A stretch of DNA of 64,000 nt from Stigmatella aurantiaca. Lineage in GTDB: Bacteria; Myxococcota; Myxococcia; Myxococcales; Myxococcaceae. Numbering within the stretch: position 1 is the stretch's first letter; every line of letters begins with the position of its first letter. The position numbers and the translations under genes are program-made. Under the pieces are notes generated by a model. The model did not search any database, was not told the origin of the DNA, and saw nothing but the letters and a program-made list of their open reading frames with translations. The stretch is taken from positions 62,001-126,000 of the forward strand of contig NZ_FOAP01000010.1 in assembly GCF_900109545.1 (NCBI RefSeq). Direction: 5' to 3'. Of the stretch, positions 57,437-64,000 are shown piece after piece.

Positions 57437-58571
57437 ACGCCGCATGGTCCCCCACATCCCGTGGGGCCTGCTCTTCTGTGTCCTGGGCATCGCGGCGCTG
57501 GGTATCTGGAACCTGGCCTCGGCGTCCCGGCCGCCCCATGCCCCCGTCTGGTACAGCCAGACCATCTACCTGGGCGTGGCCCTGGGGGCCGCGCTGGTGG
57601 TGTGCCTGGTGGACTACCGGTGGATCCAGCGCATGACGGTGCCCATCTACGTGCTCAACATCGTGGCGCTCATCGCGCTGCGCTTCGTGGGGCACAAGGC
57701 CAAGGGCGCCGAGAGCTGGTTCGTGCTGGGGCCCATCCGCGTCCAGCCCGCCGAGTTCATGAAGATCGGCGTGGTGCTGATGCTGGCGAAGATCTACCAC
57801 GACGACTTCCGGCCGGGCCAGGGCTCCTACAACGTGTGGCGCCTGTGGAAGCCGGTGCTGGTGGTGGGCGTGCCGTTCGTGCTGGTGCTGGTGCAGCCGG
57901 ACCTGGGCACCGCGCTGATGATCTTCCTGTCCTCGCTCACGGTGCTCATCTTCGGCAAGGTGCGCTGGTACCTCGTGGCGATGATGGTGGTGGGGCTGCT
58001 GGCCGGGGCGGGCATCATCTGGAACGACTACATCCGCGACTCGCCCGAGCCGCGCACGACGATCGTCCGCCACCACCTCAAGAAGCACCAGAGCCAGCGC
58101 ATCTCCGGGTGGTTGGATCCCGAGGCGGACCTGCGCGGCAGCGGCTACCACGCCGCCCAGTCGAAGATCGCCGTGGGCTCTGGCGGCATGACGGGCAAGG
58201 GCTGGCGCGAGGGCACCCAGACGGGCCTGTCCTTCCTGCCCGAGCAGCACACGGACTTCATCTTCTCCGTGTGGGCCGAGGAGCATGGGTTCCTCTCCTG
58301 CCTGGTGCTGCTGGCGCTCTATGGCGGGCTGTTCTCCATGGCCCTGGCCGTGGGCTTCAACGCGCGCGACAGGTTCGGGGCCTTCGTGGCCGTGGGCGTC
58401 ACCGCCATGCTCTTCTGGCAGGTGTTCGAGAACATCGGCATGGTGATTGGCCTGCTGCCGGTGACGGGCATCACCCTGCCGCTGATGAGCTACGGCGGCT
58501 CCTCCATGCTGTCGGTGATGCTCAGCATCGGGCTGCTGGTGAACATCAGCATGCGCCGCCACATGTTCTAA
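57420..58571 (+). CDS. rodA: Peptidoglycan glycosyltransferase RodA
   Basis: The 383-residue SEDS-family membrane protein has about ten helices and family motifs. These are GAESWFVLGPIRVQPAEFMK, QPDLGTALMI, the long extracytoplasmic loop with GSGGMTGKGWREGTQTG and FLPEQHTDFIFSVWAEEHGF, and LPLMSYGGSSMLSVM. It polymerises lipid II into glycan strands for side-wall growth. The start overlaps the mrdA end by 17 bases in a different frame, so the two proteins are probably made in a fixed ratio. It is the last gene of the mreC-mreD-mrdA-rodA unit; mgtE converges from the other side. Confidence 0.97.
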   Translation: MQLRIERRMVPHIPWGLLFCVLGIAALGIWNLASASRPPHAPVWYSQTIYLGVALGAALVVCLVDYRWIQRMTVPIYVLNIVALIALRFVGHKAKGAESWFVLGPIRVQPAEFMKIGVVLMLAKIYHDDFRPGQGSYNVWRLWKPVLVVGVPFVLVLVQPDLGTALMIFLSSLTVLIFGKVRWYLVAMMVVGLLAGAGIIWNDYIRDSPEPRTTIVRHHLKKHQSQRISGWLDPEADLRGSGYHAAQSKIAVGSGGMTGKGWREGTQTGLSFLPEQHTDFIFSVWAEEHGFLSCLVLLALYGGLFSMALAVGFNARDRFGAFVAVGVTAMLFWQVFENIGMVIGLLPVTGITLPLMSYGGSSMLSVMLSIGLLVNISMRRHMF

Positions 58572-58583
58572 GGACGTAGGGCC

Positions 58584-59963
58584 TCAGAACACCCGGCCCG
58601 CCAGCAGGGTGCTCGCCACGGTGAAGTAGATGACCACGCCGGTGACGTCCACCAGCGTGGCCACGAAGGGCGCGGACGCGGTGGCCGGATCCAACCCGAG
58701 CCGCCGCAGCAAGAACGGCAGCATGGAGCCGCACAGCGTGCCGAAGGTCACCACCCCCAGCACGCTGAAGCCCACCGCCACGCCCACCCAGAGGAAGTGC
58801 TCGCCATAGAGCGTCTCGTGGCCGGGCCACAGCGCGATGCGCAGCGCGCCCAGCACCCCGAGGAACACCCCCAGCGCCACCCCGCTGATGCTCTCGCGCA
58901 TCGCCACGCGCCACCAGTCCCGCAGCGACACGTCGCGCACCGCGAGCGCGCGGATGATGAGCGAGGTGGCCTGGGAGCCGGAGTTGCCCCCAGAAGAGAT
59001 GATGAGCGGCACGAAGGTGCCCAGGAAGACGGCCTGGGCGATGGCGTCCTGGTAGTGCGCCATGGCCGTCGCGGTGAACATCTGCCCCAGGAACAGCAGC
59101 GTGAGCCAGCCCACGCGCTTGCGCAGCATCTCCAGCAGGCCGCTCTCCAGATAGGGGGCCTCGAGGGCCTCCATGCCGCCCATGCGCTGGATGTCCTCGG
59201 TGGCCTCCTCCTCGGCCACGTCGAGCACGTCGTCCACGGTGATGATGCCCAGCATCACCCCCCGGGAGTCCGTCACGGGCAGCACCACGCGGTCATACTT
59301 CTCGAAGAAGCCGATGACTTCCTCCCGGTCCGCGGTGGCCGGGATGCTGACGAGCTGCCGGTCGTGGATGTCGATGACGCGGGTGTCTGGCTTGGAGAGC
59401 ACCAGCGAGGCCAGGCGCACCTCGTCCAGCAGCCGGCCCTTCTCATCGACGATGTAGAGCACGTGCAGGGTTTCCCGCCCCTGGCCGTGCGAGCGCACAT
59501 AGTCGAGTGCCGCGGAGGCCGAGAGGTTTCCCGGCAGCGTGAGGTACTCCGGCGTCATGTAGCGGCCGGCGCTCTTCTCGGGGTAGCCGAGCAGCTGCCG
59601 CGCCACCTTCAGCTCCGTGGGCGACAGCGAGGTGAGCGCCCGCCGCGTCACCTCCGCGGGCAGCTCCTCCAGGAGACGCGTCCGGTCGTCCGGCGCCATC
59701 TCGTTGAGCAGGTTCTTCAGCTCCTCGGTGGCCAGCGTCCCCACCACCTCGGATTGCTGGCCGGGCGGGAGGTACTCGAACACCAGCGCGGCGATGTCCC
59801 GCGGCAGGAGCCGGAAGAGCACGCCGCTTTCCTGGGCGGGCAGATCCTCGATGACTTCGGCCACGTCGGCCGGATCCATCTCGGTGAAGGCCTCGCGCAG
59901 CGAGTTCCAGTCCCGGGAGCGGATCAGCTCTTCGAATTCGGGCTTGAGGAGGTTTCCCAGCAT
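58584..59963 (-). CDS. mgtE: Magnesium transporter MgtE
   Basis: The 459-residue inner-membrane channel has the acidic N-domain of helical repeats (FTEMDPADVAEVIEDLPAQE, VFEYLPPGQQSEVVGTL, LNEMAPDDRTRLLEELPAEV). A CBS pair (ILGITVDDVLDV-like: MLGIITVDDVLDVAEEEATE) precedes five C-terminal helices with the pore signature IISSGGNSGSQATSLIIRAL. Cytoplasmic Mg2+ binding to the N and CBS domains closes the channel. The start is ATG 59963, where the conserved N-domain begins; the longer frame upstream is not supported. Confidence 0.97.
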   Translation of the reverse strand: MLGNLLKPEFEELIRSRDWNSLREAFTEMDPADVAEVIEDLPAQESGVLFRLLPRDIAALVFEYLPPGQQSEVVGTLATEELKNLLNEMAPDDRTRLLEELPAEVTRRALTSLSPTELKVARQLLGYPEKSAGRYMTPEYLTLPGNLSASAALDYVRSHGQGRETLHVLYIVDEKGRLLDEVRLASLVLSKPDTRVIDIHDRQLVSIPATADREEVIGFFEKYDRVVLPVTDSRGVMLGIITVDDVLDVAEEEATEDIQRMGGMEALEAPYLESGLLEMLRKRVGWLTLLFLGQMFTATAMAHYQDAIAQAVFLGTFVPLIISSGGNSGSQATSLIIRALAVRDVSLRDWWRVAMRESISGVALGVFLGVLGALRIALWPGHETLYGEHFLWVGVAVGFSVLGVVTFGTLCGSMLPFLLRRLGLDPATASAPFVATLVDVTGVVIYFTVASTLLAGRVF

Positions 59964-60097
59964 CGCAGTCCCCACGCGGGGTGGAGGGGGCGCATGGTGT
60001 ATGAAACACGCCGCCCGCGATATGGGATTCTTCTGCCGTTTCGCCTTCGTTACTGCGCCCCTCCTGGCTGCGTGCCAGGAGGGGAAAGGGGCTTGGA

Positions 60098-60442
60098 TTA
60101 GGAGGGCTTGCCGGAGGCCAGCTGGCGGCGCCGCTCGGCCTGGTAGTGCGCCGAGCACAGGCCCTTGGACCGCGACTCACGATCGCAACCCGAGACGGTG
60201 CAGCGGCGCTCGGGAGGAACCGGACCGGCCGTCACGAGCTTGGGCGGACGGCCCCGGCGCCGCATGGACGACGTGCCGAGAACGGTGCTGTTGCTGCCCC
60301 CCAGGGAGTCCAATCCACTGTTGTGAAGGGCCCGCGCCATTCCCCGGCCGATCGCATCTCCGATGGCCTCCGCCCAGGATGCGAGTGCGGGGGGAAGTGC
60401 CTGGGGAGAAGTGGTGATATTCTTGCGAGAGGGGCGAGACAT
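60098..60442 (-). CDS. Small AT-hook plus Cys3His zinc-finger protein
   Basis: The 114-residue protein has an amphipathic N-terminal segment (LASWAEAIGDAIGRGMARAL). An AT-hook core, RRRGRPPK (61-68), binds the DNA minor groove in known proteins. A C-terminal Cys3His cluster (C81, C86, C96, H99; C-x4-C-x9-C-x2-H) in CTVSGCDRESRSKGLCSAHY ends in a basic tail. A similar short Cys/His module occurs next to some phage HNH nucleases, but no nuclease is present here. AGGAG six bases upstream decides the start. A perfect -35 hexamer lies 80 bases upstream. A nucleoid or regulatory DNA-binding role is inferred. Confidence 0.85.
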   Translation of the reverse strand: MSRPSRKNITTSPQALPPALASWAEAIGDAIGRGMARALHNSGLDSLGGSNSTVLGTSSMRRRGRPPKLVTAGPVPPERRCTVSGCDRESRSKGLCSAHYQAERRRQLASGKPS

Positions 60443-60497
60443 GAATACTCCTGAGAGTCCTGATAGCAGGTGAAGCCAGAGAAAACCGTAGAAAACG

Positions 60498-60527
60498 CTT
60501 ATTCGCCTTCGGGAACAGAACTGTCAA
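60498..60527 (-). promoter_or_regulatory. Strong sigma-70-type promoter for the AT-hook gene
   Basis: On the minus strand TTGACA (60527-60522, perfect) is 18 bases from AATAAG (60503-60498, four of six). The expected transcript would start about 48 bases before the ATG at 60442. Such a clean -35 is rare in this GC-rich DNA. Confidence 0.65.
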
Positions 60528-60802
60528 CACCTGGATGAGGGGGGACCCCTCTCCAGGTGGACAGAACTCACAGGTGGGCCGGGCCTGTTGCACAGCCCGC
60601 GCAGGGGATGATCTCCCGCCGGGCACTCGGCAGCTGTTGGGGGGCAAGCCCCCACGCGGCACGAGCGTCACAGAGAATACGGATGAAAACGGGTGTTTCT
60701 CCAGAACGAAATGCACGTTTTATGCGTGTGGCGTTCCGAAGTTCACGGCTCGAACACTCTCCGGGCAGGAGAGCGGAGCTTTGAGGCGGGACGCACGCGC
60801 GC

Positions 60803-60855
60803 CCCGGTGCAACCGGGAGCCGCGCCCGCGCGAGCCAGGATGCTCCGCGCGGGCG
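60803..60855 (-). terminator. Tandem hairpins after trxA
   Basis: On the minus strand, 16 bases after the trxA stop, CGCCCGCGCG and CGCGCGGGCG (60855-60823) form a perfect ten-pair stem with a 13-base loop. A second six-pair stem with a three-base loop follows at 60817-60803. No T run follows either, so this may be a Rho-assisted stop or a transcript-stabilising end. Confidence 0.5.
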
Positions 60856-60871
60856 AGGGTTGTGAATCCGA

Positions 60872-61204
60872 TTAAAGCGCCTTCTTGATCGCGTCTTCGA
60901 TCTTCGCCTTGCCGCCGCCGGTGCCGACGATCTGCTCGACGACCTTGCCGCCCTTGAAGATGAGCAGGGTGGGGATGGAGCGGATGCCGTACTTCTGGGG
61001 CGTCTCCTGGTTGCTGTCGACGTCCATCTTGGCGACCTTGACCTGGTCCTTGTACTGATCCGCCAGCGCATCGATGGCCGGAGCGATGGCCCGGCAGGGC
61101 GCGCACCAGCTGGCCCAGAAGTCCACGAGCACCGGCTTGTCGGACTCGATGACTTCCTTGGTGAAATTCCCATCTCCGATGTTCAGCACGTTCGCGCCTG
61201 CCAT
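60872..61204 (-). CDS. trxA: Thioredoxin
   Basis: The 110-residue thioredoxin has the active site WCAPC (C34, C37) in [18 protein letters not shown] and the cis-Pro in [15 protein letters not shown]. It reduces cytoplasmic disulphides with electrons from thioredoxin reductase. Ala replaces the usual Gly in WCGPC, a common variant. The start at 61204 is decided by GGAGGA five bases before the ATG. It is monocistronic and followed by tandem hairpins. Confidence 0.97.
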   Translation of the reverse strand: MAGANVLNIGDGNFTKEVIESDKPVLVDFWASWCAPCRAIAPAIDALADQYKDQVKVAKMDVDSNQETPQKYGIRSIPTLLIFKGGKVVEQIVGTGGGKAKIEDAIKKAL

Positions 61205-61396
61205 AAATCCTCCGTGGGTCATCTCGTCAAGGCATGGGCCCCTGGGCGGCGCGTCTAGTACGCCCGCCCCGGGCTCTGCAAGAAATCGGCGGCCCTTCGC
61301 CGCTTCCATCCGGTCAGATGCGGCGCGGGCCCGGATGTTTCAAGCAGGCAGGCATCACGACAGTCCGCCCGGAGCGGGGGGGCTTCATGTAAACTG

Positions 61397-61768
61397 GTGG
61401 ACGTGACGAAGCTCTTCCTTCCCCAGACCCAGCTCGAAGAGTGGGCCCTGGCCGACAAAGCCGACCTGCGCGATGGCCACCTGGTGGTGGCGGAGGAGGG
61501 GGGCGCCAGCTTCCCGACGGTCCCCGCCGTCCACTTCGTGCAGCTCGTTTCCGGGGACGACACCCACCAGCTGGTGGCCAAGGTCAAAACCGAGGCCCAG
61601 CTCGCCAGCCTGGGGGCCGAACAGATGGCGGACTCGGTGCTCCTGGGGGAGACCGCCTATGAGATCGTTCCCGGGTACCTCACGGAGGTGGCGCCGCGCC
61701 CCTCCGATAAGAAGGTGGGCAACGAGGAGGATCTGTTGGCTGCCTTCATCCTGAACAAGATGGGCTGA
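61397..61768 (+). CDS. Small protein of unknown function
   Basis: The 123-residue product is soluble and acidic, without signal peptide or membrane helix. It begins with a motif DVTKLFLPQTQLEEWALADK and holds an alpha/beta pattern (HLVVAEEGGASFPTVPAVHF, ASLGAEQMADSVLLGETAYE, VGNEEDLLAAFILNKM). I do not recognise the family. The start is GTG 61397 or GTG 61403, without a clear ribosome site. It precedes the haem operon by 34 bases in the same direction and may be its first gene. Confidence 0.75.
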   Translation: MDVTKLFLPQTQLEEWALADKADLRDGHLVVAEEGGASFPTVPAVHFVQLVSGDDTHQLVAKVKTEAQLASLGAEQMADSVLLGETAYEIVPGYLTEVAPRPSDKKVGNEEDLLAAFILNKMG

Positions 61769-61802
61769 TCGAAAGGCCGCCCGGGGTTATGTCGCTGCCG
61801 CC

Positions 61803-62612
61803 ATGAGTCAACCGCTGGTCTCCCTTGCTTGCCATGCCTACGCCTTCGCGGCGCTGGTGTACCTGACGTACCTGGTGCGCCAGTGGGACGCGTTGGTCCT
61901 CGCCGGACGCCTGCTGGTGGGCGGCGGGCTGGCGCTTCACGGCGTGGCCCTGGCCCTGGCCATGGGCGCTCAGGGCATCATGCCCGTGGGCGCTGCCCAG
62001 GGTTTCTCCACGCTGGCCTTCCTTCTGCTCGCCATCGGGCTCGTGCTGGATGTGCGCTACCGCAAGCCCGTCATCGGCGCCTTCATCACGCCCCTGGCGG
62101 TGGCGGTGCTGCTGCCCGGGTTGCTGCTGCAGGAGGGGCGGGCCCCCTTGGACGCGCCGCTGCGCCAGCCGTTGCTGCCGGTGCATGTCGGCATCGCCCT
62201 GCTGGGGCTGGCCGCCTTCGCCGTCGCGGCGGGCGTGGGGGTGATGTACCTGCTCATGGAACGGCAGGTGCGCGGCAAGCACTTCGGGCTGCTCTTCGCC
62301 CGGCTTCCCTCGCTGGAGTTCCTGGACACCCTCAACCGCCGCCTGGTGGTGTGGGGGTTCGTCGCACTTTCCATCACCCTGGCCACCGGGGCCTTCTTCG
62401 TGGCGGGCTCGCCGCGGGGGCTGACGTGGATGATGGATGCGAAGGTGGTGGCCACCTTCGTGGCCTGGGGGCTGTTTGCCTCGGTCGCGGGGGCGAGGGT
62501 GCTCGTGGGGTGGCGGGGCCGGCGGGTCGCGCTGCTGACGATGGCGGGGTTCTGCCTGGTGCTGGTGTCGTTCCTGTCGTCGTATGACTTCTCTGCCGGG
62601 GGGATGCGTTAG
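61803..62612 (+). CDS. CcsA/HemX-like membrane protein, cytochrome c assembly family
   Basis: The 269-residue protein has about eight helices and matches the CcsA/CcmC/HemX superfamily in pattern: LVSLACHAYAFAALVYLTYL, LRQPLLPVHVGIALLGLAAF with the conserved His, and a later VVWGFVALSITLATGAFFVA. The WAWG tryptophan-rich loop of true CcsA is not obvious. It lies two bases before hemA, as HemX-type genes often do, and may regulate or assist haem synthesis or cytochrome c maturation. The exact role is not settled. Confidence 0.85.
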   Translation: MSQPLVSLACHAYAFAALVYLTYLVRQWDALVLAGRLLVGGGLALHGVALALAMGAQGIMPVGAAQGFSTLAFLLLAIGLVLDVRYRKPVIGAFITPLAVAVLLPGLLLQEGRAPLDAPLRQPLLPVHVGIALLGLAAFAVAAGVGVMYLLMERQVRGKHFGLLFARLPSLEFLDTLNRRLVVWGFVALSITLATGAFFVAGSPRGLTWMMDAKVVATFVAWGLFASVAGARVLVGWRGRRVALLTMAGFCLVLVSFLSSYDFSAGGMR

Positions 62613-62614
62613 CG

Positions 62615-63940
62615 ATGGAACTGCTCTGTCTGGGCGTGTCCCATCGGACCGCCCCCCTCAACGTCCGCGAGCGTCTGGCGTTGCCGGAGCCCCAGCAAGT
62701 CGAGTTGCTGCGGCGGCTGGCGCAGGCGCCCTCCTCCGAGGTGCTGCTCGTCTCCACCTGCAACCGGGTGGAGGTGTACATGTGCGCCCCGGACCTGTTC
62801 CAGGCGGACCAGCTCGTGCGCGAGGAGCTGAGCCGGCTGGGCGGGCCGGAGACGCTTCACCACCTCTATGCCCACCAGGGCGCCGGGGCGCTGGAGCACC
62901 TGTTCCGCGTGGCCTCGAGCCTGGACTCCATGGTGCTGGGCGAGGCGCAGATTCTGGGCCAGGTGAAGGAGGCCTACGAGCTGGGCGTGAGCACTGGCTC
63001 GGTGCGCAGCGCGCTGATGCGGGTGTTCGCGGCGGCGTTCGGCTGCGCCAAGCGGGTGCGCACCGAGACGGCCATCGGCCGGGCCTCGACGTCCATGGCC
63101 TCGGCGGCGGTGTCGCTGGCCAGCAAGGTGTTCGACGATCTGAAGGACAAGACGGTGCTGGTGGTGGGGGCCGGCGAGATGGCGGAGCTGGCCGCCCGGC
63201 ACCTGCGGCAGGCCGGGCCGCACCGGCTGCTGGTGGCCAACCGCACCCTGGCGCGGGCCCAGGCCCTGGCCGCCGAGGTGGGCGGCGAGGCCCGTCCTTT
63301 CGAGGAGCTGCATGGGCTCCTGAAGGATGCGGACGTGGTGGTGTGCTCGACGGCCTCGCCGGTGCCGCTGTTCACCCGCGAGAGCGTGAGCGCGGTGGGC
63401 CGGTCCCGGCGGTTCCGGCCCCTGTTCATGGTGGATCTGGCGGTGCCCCGGGACATCGCGCCGGACGTGGCGGAGCTGGACTGGGTGCACGCCTACGACG
63501 TGGATGACATCCAGAAGTTCGTGGCGGAGAACGAGGCGGCGCGGGCCGAGGAGGCCCAGAAGGCCGGCGTGCTCGTCATCCAAGAGGTGTCCCGCTTCAT
63601 GCGGGAGCGGGCGCTCCGCGAGGGCATGCCCGTGCTGGCGCGGCTCCGGCAGCGGGCGGAGCAGATTGCCCGCGCGGAGGTGGAGAAGACCTTGAGTGCG
63701 ATGGGCGATGGACTGAACGACAAGCAGCGCAAGAGCATCGAGGCCATGGGCCGCGCCATCGTCAACAAGCTGCTGCACGAGCCTACCGCGCGCCTGCGTG
63801 CCGTGGGCCCCGAGCACGAGGGCAACCGGCTCGCGGGGGCCGCCGCCGAGCTGTTCGGACTGGAAGACGAGGCCGCCTCCCGCGCGGAGGCCCAGGCCGC
63901 CGCGCCTCCGGCCATCGCCGCCAGCGGGGGCAAGCGATGA
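62615..63940 (+). CDS. hemA: Glutamyl-tRNA reductase
   Basis: HemA reduces glutamyl-tRNA to glutamate-1-semialdehyde, the first step of the C5 haem pathway. The 441-residue protein has GVSHRTAPLNVRE, the catalytic C49 in VSTCNRVEVY, LVLGEAQILGQVKEAY-like MVLGEAQILGQVKEA, the NADPH site VLVVGAGEMAELAARHL and a helical dimerisation end. It is coupled to the ccsA/hemX-like gene before it (two bases) and to hemC after it (ATGA overlap). Confidence 0.97.
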   Translation: MELLCLGVSHRTAPLNVRERLALPEPQQVELLRRLAQAPSSEVLLVSTCNRVEVYMCAPDLFQADQLVREELSRLGGPETLHHLYAHQGAGALEHLFRVASSLDSMVLGEAQILGQVKEAYELGVSTGSVRSALMRVFAAAFGCAKRVRTETAIGRASTSMASAAVSLASKVFDDLKDKTVLVVGAGEMAELAARHLRQAGPHRLLVANRTLARAQALAAEVGGEARPFEELHGLLKDADVVVCSTASPVPLFTRESVSAVGRSRRFRPLFMVDLAVPRDIAPDVAELDWVHAYDVDDIQKFVAENEAARAEEAQKAGVLVIQEVSRFMRERALREGMPVLARLRQRAEQIARAEVEKTLSAMGDGLNDKQRKSIEAMGRAIVNKLLHEPTARLRAVGPEHEGNRLAGAAAELFGLEDEAASRAEAQAAAPPAIAASGGKR

Positions 63941-64000
63941 GCGGCTCCGTGCGAATCGCCACCCGCCAGAGCCCGCTGGCGCTCTGGCAGGCCCGCCACG
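63937..64000 (+). CDS. hemC: Hydroxymethylbilane synthase, N-terminal fragment
   Basis: Only 21 residues are in the window: MSGSVRIATRQSPLALWQAR and the next His. The pattern IATRxSxLALWQA is the conserved N-terminus of HemC, which polymerises four porphobilinogens. Its ATG overlaps the hemA stop (ATGA). The gene continues beyond the right edge. Confidence 0.9.
   Translation, partial: MSGSVRIATRQSPLALWQARH

Larger units (their letters stand above)
60443..60871. other. Intergenic region between AT-hook gene and trxA
   Basis: This 429-base gap has no reading frame that I believe. It holds the minus-strand promoter at 60498-60527 for the AT-hook gene and, near trxA, the two hairpins at 60803-60855. 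The middle (60530-60800) has lower GC than neighbours and shows no structure I can name; a small RNA is possible but not supported. Confidence 0.6.

Noticed and set aside
55379-57565. Long open frame opposite mrdA
   Set aside because: Opposite PBP2 with its intact active-site motifs; its own sequence has no recognisable domain.

Overview
The window looks like chromosome from a myxobacterium of the Cystobacterineae (Myxococcus, Stigmatella or Cystobacter relatives). It is uniformly very GC-rich and densely coded. It carries a CdnL/CarD regulator that I recognise as the Myxococcus type, along with many lipoproteins, FHA and TPR proteins, a choice-of-anchor-D/VWA lipoprotein and a DUF507 protein. 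I see no insertion sequences, phage genes, CRISPR arrays, tRNA or rRNA genes. The content reads as core genome with lineage-specific secreted proteins between housekeeping genes.

Layout. Positions 1-2038: two tandem POT-family peptide transporters, the second cut by the window edge, preceded by a VanY-like carboxypeptidase (2146-2727). 2826-5759: uvrA. 5925-11075: an EamA transporter, a large ASH-repeat/VWA lipoprotein and a metallophosphoesterase that resembles the eukaryotic lariat debranching enzyme Dbr1. 11101-12571: a CBS-pair protein and a PAP2 phosphatase. 12621-19468: a two-gene helicase-nuclease complex of the AddAB/AdnAB kind. 19481-22628: purA, a TPR protein and a small membrane protein. 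22635-27110: an FHA protein, a D-2-hydroxyacid dehydrogenase coupled to a SUI1/YciH-like gene, and a divergent RICIN-lectin/CBM9-lipoprotein pair. 27118-30541: comEC with a coupled small gene, then cdnL. 30605-35226: a membrane protein, a second FHA protein, cysS and an M28 peptidase. 35306-40010: uvrB, uvrC and a DUF507 gene. 40062-42073: a repeat-rich secreted protein and a small unknown. 42030-45807: an iron-type operon (porin, imelysin, di-heme protein) behind a Fur-like operator. 45922-49329: a DUF3108-DUF4091-DUF3108 operon. 49593-52228: a zinc-ribbon protein, yggS, maf and a GAF-GGDEF diguanylate cyclase. 52293-58571: a PpiD-like foldase divergent from mreC-mreD-mrdA-rodA. 58584-61768: mgtE, an AT-hook/zinc-finger protein, trxA and an unknown. 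61803-64000: the start of a haem operon (ccsA/hemX-like, hemA, hemC).

Functional groups. DNA repair is strongly represented: uvrA, uvrB, uvrC and the AddAB-like complex. Envelope growth is covered by the rod operon, a periplasmic foldase and a peptidoglycan carboxypeptidase. Many genes are translationally coupled by 1-4 base overlaps (addB-like/recB-like, maf/yggS, mreC/mreD/mrdA, hemA/hemC, comEC/small gene).

The most unusual items are the Dbr1-like phosphoesterase in a lineage known for 2'-5' branched msDNA, the loss of nuclease catalytic residues but not of four iron-sulphur-type cysteines in the helicase subunit, the AT-hook plus Cys3His protein with a clear promoter, and the glutamate-striped porin in the Fur-controlled operon. 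All functional statements come from reading motifs; no database search was run.
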